Assembly: GCA_018241665.1 (NCBI GenBank)
Contig: JAFEDK010000050.1
Location: 1 to 37,774, forward strand
DNA length: 37,774 bases
Source: Pseudomonadota bacterium
Lineage (GTDB): Bacteria; Pseudomonadota; Gammaproteobacteria; Burkholderiales; Rhodocyclaceae
Reading direction: 5' to 3'
Shown here: in pieces, positions 1 to 8,490 of the stretch
How the letters are laid out: each line of letters opens with the position of its first letter
Numbering within the stretch: the stretch's first letter is position 1
The notes under the pieces: generated by a model
The model's database searches: none
The model's input: the letters and a program-made list of their open reading frames with translations, nothing else
Told to the model about the DNA's origin: nothing
Program-made: the position numbers and the translations under genes

Positions 1-46
1 TGCCGATGTTGCCCGGGCCGATCAAGGCGCATTTGATTTTCTTCAT
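1..46 (-). CDS. Acetaldehyde/propanal dehydrogenase (acylating), N-terminal fragment
   Basis: Only the first 15 codons lie in the window; the gene runs off the left edge. They translate to MKKIKCALIGPGNIG, which matches the start of acylating acetaldehyde dehydrogenases of meta-cleavage pathways (MhpF, BphJ, TesF, HsaG). The GPGNIG stretch is the nucleotide-binding turn of the Rossmann fold. An AAGGAT ribosome binding site precedes the ATG. The family oxidises the aldehyde released by the partner aldolase to acyl-CoA using NAD and CoA. In steroid degradation the aldehyde is propanal and the product propionyl-CoA. It lies just downstream of the hydratase gene, the expected E-F order of these pathways. 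The call rests on a short fragment plus context. Confidence 0.75.
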   Translation of the reverse strand, partial: MKKIKCALIGPGNIG

Positions 47-103
47 GGCGAATCCTTGTTGGGGCTTGGGGTGCAGGACGCGCGGCGGGGCAGGGGAGGG
101 AGG

Positions 104-137
104 CGGGCCGAAGGCCCGGGGGTTGGGAGCCAACCCC
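104..137. repeat. Two adjacent perfect hairpins between the hydratase and aldehyde dehydrogenase genes
   Basis: Positions 104-118 form CGGGCC-GAA-GGCCCG and positions 119-137 form GGGGTTGG-GAG-CCAACCCC. They lie in the 114-bp gap between two genes expected to be co-transcribed. There is no T-run, so simple intrinsic termination is unlikely. mRNA stabilisation or processing is possible but not shown. Confidence 0.5.
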
Positions 138-160
138 GCCGCGCGGCTGCAAGCGGAAAA

Positions 161-949
161 TCAGCGGAAGCGGACCGAGCAGCCGCCCAGCCCGTCGATG
201 TTCAACGTGAAATGGTCGCCGGCATGCACCGGGACCAGCGGCGCCAGCGCGCCGGACAGGATCAGTTCGCCCTTGTGGAACGGGATGCCGAAGCGGCCCA
301 GGGTGTTGGCCAGCCACGCGACGGCCTCGGCGGGGTGGCCCTGGACTGCGGCGCCGGTGCCGCTGCCGGCCGGCTCGTCGTTGCGCTGCATCTCCATGCG
401 TACTGCCGCGAGGTCGAGGCTGCGCGGATCGGTATGGCGCTGACCGACGACGAACACACCGCAGGACGCGTTGTCCGCGACGGTGTCCTGGATGCGGATC
501 TTCCAGTCGTGGATGCGGCTATCGACGATTTCGAAGCAGGGTGCCACCCAGGCCGTGGCGGCGAGCACGTCGTCACGGGTGATGCCCGGTCCGTGCAGAT
601 CGTCCTTCAGCATGAAGGCGATCTCGCCTTCGGCGCGGGGCTGGATCAGACCAGCGCGGGCGATGTCGATGTCGGCGCCGTCCGGGTAGTGCATCGCATC
701 GGTGAGGAAACCGAAATCGGGCTGATGCACGTTCAGCATGTCCTGCACCGGTTTGCTGGTGACGCCGATCTTCTTGCCGATCAGCTTCTCGCCCGCTGCC
801 TGCCGTAAGCGCAGCAGGTGGAGGGAGATGCGATAGGCGTCGTCGATGCTGATGTCGGGGTGGCTATCGGTAAGAGGGGCGATGGTGCGCCGTTCCCGCA
901 GGGCCGTGTGAAGGGTGTCGCCGAGGCTGGCGATCAGGTTGTCGTTCAT
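161..949 (-). CDS. 2-keto-4-pentenoate hydratase-type enzyme (TesE/HsaE/MhpD family)
   Basis: This 262-residue protein of the fumarylacetoacetase-fold hydratase family adds water to a 2-hydroxy-2,4-dienoate to give a 4-hydroxy-2-oxo acid. In steroid pathways the substrate is 2-hydroxyhexa-2,4-dienoate, made by the TesD/HsaD hydrolase. Family signatures are visible: IGKKIGVTSKPVQ near residue 57, an acidic metal-site segment RAEGEIAF, and CFEIVDSRI. The ATG at 949 was chosen over one 17 codons upstream because GGAG sits a few bases before it and it matches the usual N-terminus. The SDR gene ends 16 bp upstream and the acylating aldehyde dehydrogenase follows, so these probably form one operon. 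The family is certain. Assignment to steroid rather than another aromatic substrate comes from the neighbouring ketosteroid genes. Confidence 0.88.
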   Translation of the reverse strand: MNDNLIASLGDTLHTALRERRTIAPLTDSHPDISIDDAYRISLHLLRLRQAAGEKLIGKKIGVTSKPVQDMLNVHQPDFGFLTDAMHYPDGADIDIARAGLIQPRAEGEIAFMLKDDLHGPGITRDDVLAATAWVAPCFEIVDSRIHDWKIRIQDTVADNASCGVFVVGQRHTDPRSLDLAAVRMEMQRNDEPAGSGTGAAVQGHPAEAVAWLANTLGRFGIPFHKGELILSGALAPLVPVHAGDHFTLNIDGLGGCSVRFR

Positions 950-965
950 CGCGGGGCTCCGTCGC

Positions 966-1739
<774 letters not shown>

Positions 1740-1781
1740 GCGAGGTCCTTCCGAGGAGAAGAGGTGTCCGTTGCCGTGGGC

Positions 1782-2777
1782 TCAGGCCGCGGCGGCGGGT
1801 TGATTCGTCGGCGCCCACAGGTCGGGCAGGCCGGGGTCGGTATTGGCGATCAGGTGCTTGAGCAGCATCTTCAGGGCCATGATCTCGCCAGCCCCCAGCT
1901 TGTCCGCGAGATCCTCTTCCAGCGCCTTGGCGTGGGCGATGTGGCGCAGGGACGCCTCACGCCCATCGGCGGTGAGGACGTAACGGCCCTTGCCTGCGTG
2001 GAATTCGCGGGCAATGAAGCGCTGGCCCTCGAGGGCCTTCATTTGCGCCTCGGTGGCCAGCATGCCGGTGTAGCCGATGATGCTGTTGAGTTCATCCAGG
2101 CTCAGGCGGTCACGGACAGCCAGGGTGGACAGGATGAAGAAGGTGGGTTCGTCGAGGGCCTGGCTGGCCAGCATCTGGCGTACCGAATTCAGCATCTGGT
2201 AGTGGGCGCGGCCCAGCAGATAGCCCAGCAGGTCTTCCGTATAGCTGCATTCGGGCGGAGGGTTGGCGCCGAGGCGCACTTCCTGGCGCGGCTTGCGCGC
2301 GGCGATGGCGTACTGGCCGGACTGGAAGACCAGCGGGGGATGCTCGCAGCGGTCGTAGGCGAGCACCTCGCCGACGAAGATCAGGTGGTCGCCGCCTTCG
2401 TAGCTGAAGGCCGTGCGGCACTGGAAGCGGGCCGTGCAGGCCGGGATCAGTGGTGCGTCGGAGATTCCCTCGTCCAATACGATGTCGGCGAACTTGTCGG
2501 CCCCTTGGGATGCGAAGCGGCCGGACAACGCCTCCTGGTCGGCGGACAGCACATGCACGTTCCAGTGCCGGCTGCTTTCGAATACCGGCCGGCTGCGGGC
2601 GGATTTCGCCAGGCTCCACAGCACCAGCGGCGGGTTGAGGGAGACGGAGTTGAAGCTGTTGGCGGTGATGCCGATCGCCGTGCCGTCCTCGGCGCGGGCG
2701 GTGATGATGGTGACCCCGGTCGTGAAGGTGCCGAGAGCGGCGCGGAAAGCCTGGGGATCAAAGCTCGCTTGGGTCAT
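1782..2777 (-). CDS. Flavin reductase with C-terminal MarR-like domain (reductase of a two-component monooxygenase)
   Basis: This protein has 331 residues from the ATG at 2777, which is preceded by GAGG. The N-terminal half (about residues 5-165) is a flavin reductase domain of the HpaC/HsaB type, with [28 protein letters not shown] and [12 protein letters not shown]. It would supply reduced flavin to a partner oxygenase. The C-terminal half (about 185-320) resembles a MarR winged helix, with [31 protein letters not shown] and [12 protein letters not shown]. This two-domain layout is known from the C1 reductase of Acinetobacter 4-hydroxyphenylacetate hydroxylase, where the tail is an effector-sensing autoinhibitory domain. 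Context suggests it serves a 3-HSA hydroxylase (TesA/HsaA type), whose oxygenase subunit is not in the window. It is the first gene of the leftward unit. Confidence 0.82.
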   Translation of the reverse strand: MTQASFDPQAFRAALGTFTTGVTIITARAEDGTAIGITANSFNSVSLNPPLVLWSLAKSARSRPVFESSRHWNVHVLSADQEALSGRFASQGADKFADIVLDEGISDAPLIPACTARFQCRTAFSYEGGDHLIFVGEVLAYDRCEHPPLVFQSGQYAIAARKPRQEVRLGANPPPECSYTEDLLGYLLGRAHYQMLNSVRQMLASQALDEPTFFILSTLAVRDRLSLDELNSIIGYTGMLATEAQMKALEGQRFIAREFHAGKGRYVLTADGREASLRHIAHAKALEEDLADKLGAGEIMALKMLLKHLIANTDPGLPDLWAPTNQPAAAA

Positions 2778-2837
2778 GGGAAGCCTCACTGGGGCGTTGG
2801 TCTGTGGAGCCAGTATCGACACGGCTCCGGCGCGCAA

Positions 2838-2857
2838 CATCGTCCCAACGGACTAAC
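2838..2857 (-). promoter_or_regulatory. Putative operator, site 1 (flavin reductase side)
   Basis: The plus strand reads CATCGTC-CCAACG-GACTAAC, one copy of the 20-bp imperfect palindrome CATCGTC-N6-GACGATG. Its better half-site faces the flavin reductase gene, whose start lies 60 bp away. It is paired with site 2, 50 bp to the right. Confidence 0.55.
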
Positions 2858-2887
2858 GACGGGATCGGCGCGGAAACCGCCGCAGGG

Positions 2888-2907
2888 CCTCATCCAATCG
2901 GACGATG
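2888..2907 (+). promoter_or_regulatory. Putative operator, site 2 (chemoreceptor side)
   Basis: The sequence CCTCATC-CAATCG-GACGATG has its conserved half-site towards the chemoreceptor start, 62 bp downstream. A GCTAGTGT stretch about 20 bp downstream could act as a -10 element. It shares CAATCG in the spacer with the minus-strand reading of site 3. Confidence 0.55.
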
Positions 2908-2968
2908 GGCGGCGCGGCGGGGCTTGCTAGTGTGCGCATCCATCCGGGCTTCCCATGTATGCAACGCC

Positions 2969-4621
2969 ATGTTCGAGAAGATCACCATTGCCCAGCGCCT
3001 GTGGCTGTGGGCCCTGCTGTCGACCGCCCTGTTCCTGGCCGCCGTGGCCTTCGGTTGGTATGGCCTGTTCGAGGCCCGCGAGACCTTGCGTGTCGTCCAT
3101 GAGGAGCGGCTGGCGGCGCTGGGCCGTTTCGAAACCATCCAGCAGAAGCTGCAGGCCAACCGGCGCCTGGTGCTGCTGGCTTTCCAGCTCGATCCGGAAG
3201 GGGGCTTTGCCCGCGCCCACAGCCGACCCTTGAGCCATTATCTGGACGAGATCGAACGCAACAACGGGCAGATCGACGCGCTGTGGAAGCAGTACGCGGC
3301 GACGCCGCACGGCACCGAAGAGGCCCGCCTCGAAAAGGCCTATGTCGAAGCCTATCGGCGCTGGCGCAGCGAGCTCGACGAAGTGCTGGCACCGCTGCGG
3401 ATGGAGAGTTTCCGCCTCAACAATATGACGGCCTTCGTGCAGGGCGGCGAGCCCGCCGGCGAGGCAGCCGCCGTTGCGCTGGGCGCGCTCCACGACTACC
3501 AGGCGGCCGTTACCGCCCAGGACTACAAGGCCGCCGGCGAACGTTACGACTCGACGGTGCTGGCCTACATCACGCTGGCCGTCATCGGAGCGCTGGCCGG
3601 TTCGCTGATGGCCTTCGGTACCCTGCGCCGGATGCGCACCGCCTTCGGCGTGGCGTCCGGCGTGGCGCGGGCGATTGCCGACGGCGATCTGGCCCGGCCC
3701 GTTCCGGTCATGGGCAAGGATGAATTCGGCGTGCTGCTCACCGACGTCGGGCAGATGCGCGACAACCTGCATCGCCTGGTGGATGAAATGCGCGGCCAGG
3801 TCGAGCAGCTGGGCGTCGAGGCGCAGCAGATGGCCGGCACGGCAACCGATGCCTCCGCACATGCGACGGCGCAGGCCGAGGCGGTGAACAGCATCTCGGT
3901 CGCGGCGGCCCAGCTGGCCCGCTCCATCGAACAGGTCGAAGCCCATGCCGACGCGTCCCTGCGCATGAGCCGGGAGTCCTTTGGCCGCTCGGAGGAGAGC
4001 GAGCGCTACATCCAGCGCATGGCCGAGGAGATGGGCGGCGTCGCCCAGGTGGTGACGCAGACGGCCAGCCATGTGCGCGAACTGGACAACCTGTCCGACC
4101 AGATCAGCGGTGTCGTTCGGGTGATCCTCGAAGTGGCCGACCAGACCAATCTGCTGGCCCTCAACGCGGCCATCGAGGCGGCCCGAGCCGGCGAGCAGGG
4201 GCGCGGTTTCGCGGTGGTAGCGGACGAGGTACGGAAGCTGGCCGAGCGCACGTCCTCGTCCACCGCAGAGATCTCGGCGACGATCGCCGACATCCAGCGG
4301 CGCACCCGCAGCGTGTGCGCGACGATGGAGTCCGCCGTCGAGCGGGTGCGCAGTGGCGCGGAGCTGGCTGCCCAGGCCGGCGAGTCGGTGGTCGGCATCC
4401 GCGCCGGCAGCGGCCAGGTGATTGCCGCGGTGGATGGCATCGGCGATGTGCTCAAGGAGCAGGCCGCCGCCACCCGCGAGATCGTCCGCCGCGTGCAGAG
4501 CGTTTCCGACGGCACCACGGCCCTGTCCACGAGCGCCGCACGGAGCGCAGAATCGGCGGCGGGCCTGGACCGGCTGGCCCGGACGCTGGAACGTCTTTCC
4601 GCCCGTTTCCGCTTGGCTTGA
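2969..4621 (+). CDS. Methyl-accepting chemotaxis protein
   Basis: This is a 550-residue chemoreceptor. A first membrane segment lies at about residues 10-32 ([20 protein letters not shown]). A periplasmic helical region of about 150 residues follows, then a second membrane segment ([18 protein letters not shown]), a HAMP linker ([22 protein letters not shown]) and the signalling domain. The highly conserved hairpin tip is intact ([20 protein letters not shown] followed by [17 protein letters not shown]). No C-terminal CheR-binding pentapeptide is present. The ATG at 2969 was chosen because the first membrane helix follows directly; the longer upstream reading adds an unlikely 55 residues. It is the first gene of a unit leading into aldehyde and acyl-CoA dehydrogenase genes and shares an operator-like motif with the steroid genes. 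A role in taxis to steroids is therefore plausible but inferred. Confidence 0.9.
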   Translation: MFEKITIAQRLWLWALLSTALFLAAVAFGWYGLFEARETLRVVHEERLAALGRFETIQQKLQANRRLVLLAFQLDPEGGFARAHSRPLSHYLDEIERNNGQIDALWKQYAATPHGTEEARLEKAYVEAYRRWRSELDEVLAPLRMESFRLNNMTAFVQGGEPAGEAAAVALGALHDYQAAVTAQDYKAAGERYDSTVLAYITLAVIGALAGSLMAFGTLRRMRTAFGVASGVARAIADGDLARPVPVMGKDEFGVLLTDVGQMRDNLHRLVDEMRGQVEQLGVEAQQMAGTATDASAHATAQAEAVNSISVAAAQLARSIEQVEAHADASLRMSRESFGRSEESERYIQRMAEEMGGVAQVVTQTASHVRELDNLSDQISGVVRVILEVADQTNLLALNAAIEAARAGEQGRGFAVVADEVRKLAERTSSSTAEISATIADIQRRTRSVCATMESAVERVRSGAELAAQAGESVVGIRAGSGQVIAAVDGIGDVLKEQAAATREIVRRVQSVSDGTTALSTSAARSAESAAGLDRLARTLERLSARFRLA

Positions 4622-4693
4622 GTTTTTCCGAGCAATTCCTGACAGCCCGATCGTTCGCGGCCGTTCCACCAACCCTGAGGTGAATCGAAGACC

Positions 4694-6124
4694 ATGAGTA
4701 CTCCCAACAGCACTCCGGCCCTTGCCAATATCCTGTCCGCCCAGCAGGCAGCCTTTGCGGCCGCCGGCGCCGTCGATGCGGACACGCGCCGGCGCCGCCT
4801 GCAGACGGCCATCGACCTGCTGGTGAAGTACCACAAGCCGCTGGCGGCGGCGATGGACGCCGATTTCGGCGGCCGCCATCCGGGCTTTTCCTTGATGAAC
4901 GATGTGCTCGGTTCGCTGGCGTCCCTCAAGCATGCCCGCGATCACTTCGAGCCGTGGATGGCACCGGACAAGCGGACGCCCTTTGCGCCCTATGATCAGC
5001 TCGGTGCGGAAGCCTGGGTGATGGTCCAGCCCAAGGGCTCGGTGGGCATCATCGGCACCTGGAACGCACCGCTGTTTACCTTGTTCGCGCCGCTGGCCTA
5101 TGTGCTCGCGGCGGGTAACCGGGCCATCCTGAAGCCATCCGAGGTCGTGCCTCGCACCGCGGCGCTGGTGGCGGAAGCGGTTAGCGACCTGTTCGATCCC
5201 CTCGAAGTGGGGGTCGTGACCGGTGGCCCGGACGTGGGTGCGGCTTTTGCGGCGCAGCCCTTCGATCATCTGGTATTCACCGGCAGCACGGCGGTCGGCA
5301 AGGCCGTGATGCGGGCCGCCGCCGACAACCTGGTGCCAGTGACGCTGGAGCTCGGCGGCAAGTCGCCGACGATCATCGGCCGCAGCGCCGACCTGGCGAC
5401 CGCCGCCTTCCGCATCGCGGCGGGCAAGGGGGCGAACGGCGGCCAGCTGTGCGTCAATCCGGACGTGATCTACGTGGCACGCGAGCAACTGGAATCCTTC
5501 GTCGCCAGCCTGAAGACGGCCTTCGCCGGCTTGTTCCCGACGGCGGCCGGCAACCCGGATTTGACGGCGGTCGTCAATGAACGCCACCTGACCCGTATCG
5601 ACGGCTATGTGGCACAGGCTGCCGCCGCGGGCGCCCGTGTCGAGACCTGTCCCGATGGGGTGATCTCCGGTGACGGTGAGCGCCGTCGCCCGCTGCGCAT
5701 CGTCATCGACCCGCCGACGGATTCGGCGATCATGCGCGAGGAGATCTTCGGGCCGGCGGTCGTTGTGCTCGGCTACGACGACATCGACGCGGTGATTGCC
5801 GACATCAACGGGCGCAGCCGTCCGCTGGCCCTGTATTACTTTGGCGAGGATGCGGCCGAACAACAGAAGGTGCTGGCGCACACGCTGTCCGGCGGCGTAA
5901 GCATCAACGAGGTGATGTTCCACGCGGCCATGCACGACGCGCCCTTCGGCGGTGTCGGCGCCTCCGGCATGGGGCGCTACCACGGCCGCGAAGGCTTCCT
6001 CGAGTTCAGCCACCTGCGCACCGTGTTCAAGGCGCCGGCCTACGATCCGCGCCGGGAGTGGGGCATGCTGCCGCCCTACGGCGAGCATTTCCTGGCGGCG
6101 ATGGAAGCGCAGGTCACACCGTGA
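4694..6124 (+). CDS. Aldehyde dehydrogenase, coniferyl-aldehyde dehydrogenase-like subgroup
   Basis: This is a 476-residue NAD(P)-dependent aldehyde dehydrogenase. Visible catalytic elements are Asn124 (GTWNAPL), Glu219 (LELGGKSP) and the nucleophile Cys253 (GGQLCVNPD). FTGSTAVGK (about 195-203) is the cofactor-binding loop, and EEIFGPAVVV and APFGGVGASGMGRYHG are typical late motifs. The length and the C-terminal SHLRTVFKAP fit the coniferyl aldehyde dehydrogenase-like branch. It follows the chemoreceptor by 72 bp with a GAGGTG ribosome binding site, and its stop overlaps the GTG start of the next gene. With two acyl-CoA dehydrogenase genes downstream, it could oxidise a steroid side-chain aldehyde to an acid before CoA activation, like Sad in bile-acid degraders. 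That substrate is inference. Confidence 0.85.
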   Translation: MSTPNSTPALANILSAQQAAFAAAGAVDADTRRRRLQTAIDLLVKYHKPLAAAMDADFGGRHPGFSLMNDVLGSLASLKHARDHFEPWMAPDKRTPFAPYDQLGAEAWVMVQPKGSVGIIGTWNAPLFTLFAPLAYVLAAGNRAILKPSEVVPRTAALVAEAVSDLFDPLEVGVVTGGPDVGAAFAAQPFDHLVFTGSTAVGKAVMRAAADNLVPVTLELGGKSPTIIGRSADLATAAFRIAAGKGANGGQLCVNPDVIYVAREQLESFVASLKTAFAGLFPTAAGNPDLTAVVNERHLTRIDGYVAQAAAAGARVETCPDGVISGDGERRRPLRIVIDPPTDSAIMREEIFGPAVVVLGYDDIDAVIADINGRSRPLALYYFGEDAAEQQKVLAHTLSGGVSINEVMFHAAMHDAPFGGVGASGMGRYHGREGFLEFSHLRTVFKAPAYDPRREWGMLPPYGEHFLAAMEAQVTP

Positions 6125-7254
6125 GCGCCTTCGCCATTCCCACCGATGAGCAGCGCGCGCTGCGGGAAACCGCGACGGCCTTCCTGGCCGGGCACGCCAA
6201 TGCGCGCAGCGGCCGCGATAGCGACGCTGCCTTGTGGCAGACCATGGCCGAATTGGGCTGGCCGGCAGTGCTGGTGCCAGAGGAATTCGGTGGTCTGGGC
6301 CTCGGCATCGCGGAAGCTGTCGTCTTGCTGGAAGAAATGGGGCGCAGCCTGACGCGCTCGCCATTCTTCTCCACGGTGGCGCTGGCTCAGCCCCTGTTGC
6401 TGCATGCGGCCACTGAAGAGGCCTGCCAGCGCTGGCTGCCCGGGCTGGCGGAAGGTTCGGCGACAGCGACGGTTATCGCGGCCGCCGGCCTGTCGCCGGC
6501 GTTTCGCCACGAAGAGCTGGCGATCCGCGCCTGTCGCCGCGGTGACCGCTGGGAGCTGCAGGGCTGTGCGGAGCAGGTTCTTGATGGCGACGGCGCCGAC
6601 ATGGCCTTCGTCGTCGCCGCGCTGGAGGACGGCGTCTGCGGGCTGTTCCATGTTCCCGCTGACACACCGGGTCTGCAGCGCAGCGCGCTGGAAAGCTGGG
6701 ACTCGACCCGCCCGCAAGGCCGCTGGTGTTTCGACGCTGTGCCGCTGCCGCTGGAGGCGCGCATCGACCGGCCGGCTGGTTTCGTGGCTGGCGTTGTCCA
6801 TGCGCTGCAACTCGCTGCGCTGCTGCTGGCGGCGGAGCAGGTCGGCGGCGCGGCCCGTTGCCTGGAGCTGACCGTTGCCTATACCGGCGAACGTCGCCAG
6901 TTCGGGCGTGTCATCGCCGGTTTCCAGGCCGTCAAGCATCGCTGCGCGCAGATGATGGTGAAGCTGGAGACGGCCCGCTCGGCGCTGCAAGGTGCGTTGG
7001 CGGCGCTGGAACTCAATGAACAGGCCGTGGCAAGCGAGATCGCCGTGGCGCGGGTGCTGGCCACCGAGGCTTATCGCTTCTGCGCGGCCGAGGCTATCCA
7101 GCTGCACGGCGGCGTGGGTTTTACTTGGGAATACGATCCCCAGCTGCATTTCAAGCGCGCCCAATGGGCTTCCCACTGGTTCGGCGACGCAGACACGTGG
7201 CGCGACGCGGTAGCCGACGGTGTGCTGGGTGGCGTGACGGAGAGACATCAATGA
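6121..7254 (+). CDS. Acyl-CoA dehydrogenase, subunit 1 of a probable heteromeric pair
   Basis: This is a 377-residue acyl-CoA dehydrogenase. Motifs include a PEEFGGLGLG N-terminal helix region, GERRQFGRVIAGFQAVKH (about 278-295) and, near the C-terminus, AIQLHGGVGFTWEYDPQLHFKR. The Glu of WEYD aligns with the catalytic base position of medium-chain enzymes. The central FAD-contacting region is poorly conserved compared with the next gene. The GTG at 6121 overlaps the previous stop (GTGA), so translation is probably coupled. Its own stop overlaps the next start (ATGA). Such tandem pairs in steroid degraders form alpha2beta2 complexes sharing FAD at the interface (ChsE1-ChsE2 type). It probably desaturates a steroid side-chain or ring-fragment acyl-CoA. 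Confidence 0.85.
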   Translation: MSAFAIPTDEQRALRETATAFLAGHANARSGRDSDAALWQTMAELGWPAVLVPEEFGGLGLGIAEAVVLLEEMGRSLTRSPFFSTVALAQPLLLHAATEEACQRWLPGLAEGSATATVIAAAGLSPAFRHEELAIRACRRGDRWELQGCAEQVLDGDGADMAFVVAALEDGVCGLFHVPADTPGLQRSALESWDSTRPQGRWCFDAVPLPLEARIDRPAGFVAGVVHALQLAALLLAAEQVGGAARCLELTVAYTGERRQFGRVIAGFQAVKHRCAQMMVKLETARSALQGALAALELNEQAVASEIAVARVLATEAYRFCAAEAIQLHGGVGFTWEYDPQLHFKRAQWASHWFGDADTWRDAVADGVLGGVTERHQ

Positions 7255-8414
7255 ACAAGGCGATGCCCGACGAACAGCAATTCCGGGCCGAAGTGGCCGA
7301 CTGGATGGAGCGCCACCTGTGCGGCCGCTTCGCGCCGCTGCGCCACCGGGGCGGCCCGGGGGACGAAATGGCCTATCCCGAACTGCGCCGCGAGTGGGAA
7401 GCCGAGATGGCCGCCGGCGGCTGGATCGGTCTCGGCTGGCCGCAGGCCCACGGCGGCCGCGATCTGCCGCTGGCGCTGCAGGTGGCTTTCCATGAGGAAT
7501 ACGCCCGCGCCGGCGGCCCCGGCCGCATGGGGCACATCGGCGAGACGCTGCTGGCACCGACCTTGATCGCCCACGGCACGCCGGAGCAGCAGGCGCGCTT
7601 CCTGCCCGGCATCCGCGACGGGCGGGTGTTCTGGTGCCAGGGTTACTCCGAGCCGGGCGCCGGCTCTGACCTGGCCGCCATCTCCACCCGCTGCTGGCTG
7701 GAGGACGGCGAATGGCGGCTGCGCGGCCAGAAGTTGTGGACCTCGCTGGCCCACGAATCCGAGTGGATCTTCGTGCTGGCCCGCAGCACGCCCGGCAGCG
7801 TCGGGCGGGAAGGGTTGAGCTTCCTGCTGGTGCCGCTTGATCAGCCTGGCGTGGAGATCCGCCCGATCCGCCAGATGACCGGCGAAGCGGAGTTCAATGA
7901 AGTCTTCTTCGACGACGCCCGCACGGCCGCCGACTGCATTGTCGGCAAGCCCGGCGACGGCTGGCGCATCGCGATGGCGCTGCTCGGCTTCGAGCGCGGC
8001 TTGTCCACGCTGGGCCAGCAGATGCACTTTGCCCATGAGCTGCAGTTGCTGGTGGCGGCGGCCCGCAGCTGCGGCGCCGACCGGGACGTGGGGGTGCGCC
8101 GGCGTATCGCCGATGCGTGGATCGGCCTGCGGGCGCTCCGCGCCAACGCGCTGCGCATCTTCGCTCGCGGCGAAAACGCCACCGGACCCGAAGCGCTGGT
8201 CTACAAATACGCCTGGTCGAACTGGCACCGGGATCTGGGCCAGCTGGCGATGGACGTGATGGGAATTGCGGGGGACGTGCCGGCCAGCGAAGACCCGTGG
8301 CGCCGGCTGCAGCAGGTGTTCTTCTTCTCCCGCGCCGACACGATCTACGCCGGGACCAACGAGATCCAGCTCAACATCATCGCCGAGCGCGGCCTGGGGA
8401 TGCCCAAGGGCTGA
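7251..8414 (+). CDS. Acyl-CoA dehydrogenase, subunit 2 of a probable heteromeric pair
   Basis: This 387-residue protein carries the FAD and substrate-binding middle domain that its partner lacks (WCQGYSEPGAGSDLAAI near residue 125, then GQKLWTSLAHESEWIFVLAR). It also has the C-terminal ADTIYAGTNEIQLNIIAERGLG. The latter is the FadE17/FadE26-like ending common among mycobacterial and proteobacterial steroid enzymes. The start at 7251 overlaps the upstream stop by ATGA, strong evidence of co-translation with the first subunit. A 12-bp-stem terminator follows the stop. The acyl-CoA dehydrogenase call is certain. Heterotetramer formation and a steroid substrate are inferred from pairing and context. 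Confidence 0.87.
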   Translation: MNKAMPDEQQFRAEVADWMERHLCGRFAPLRHRGGPGDEMAYPELRREWEAEMAAGGWIGLGWPQAHGGRDLPLALQVAFHEEYARAGGPGRMGHIGETLLAPTLIAHGTPEQQARFLPGIRDGRVFWCQGYSEPGAGSDLAAISTRCWLEDGEWRLRGQKLWTSLAHESEWIFVLARSTPGSVGREGLSFLLVPLDQPGVEIRPIRQMTGEAEFNEVFFDDARTAADCIVGKPGDGWRIAMALLGFERGLSTLGQQMHFAHELQLLVAAARSCGADRDVGVRRRIADAWIGLRALRANALRIFARGENATGPEALVYKYAWSNWHRDLGQLAMDVMGIAGDVPASEDPWRRLQQVFFFSRADTIYAGTNEIQLNIIAERGLGMPKG

Positions 8415-8453
8415 GCGGAGCGGGCTTCGGCCTGCTTGACCTCAAAGCCCACT

Positions 8454-8490
8454 CGCCGCCAGCCGTGTACCGGCTGGCGGCGTTTCCATT
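8454..8490 (+). terminator. Rho-independent terminator
   Basis: A perfect 12-bp stem (8454-8465 with 8471-8482, CGCCGCCAGCCG and its complement) has a 5-nt loop and is followed by TTTCCATTT. It lies between the convergent acyl-CoA dehydrogenase and ketosteroid dehydrogenase genes and most likely ends the rightward transcript. Confidence 0.8.

Noticed and set aside
2927-6364. Minus-strand open frame of 1,145 codons opposite the chemoreceptor and aldehyde dehydrogenase
   Set aside because: It is antisense to two well-supported genes, rich in Arg, His, Gly and Ala, and shows no domain. It is a GC-driven shadow.
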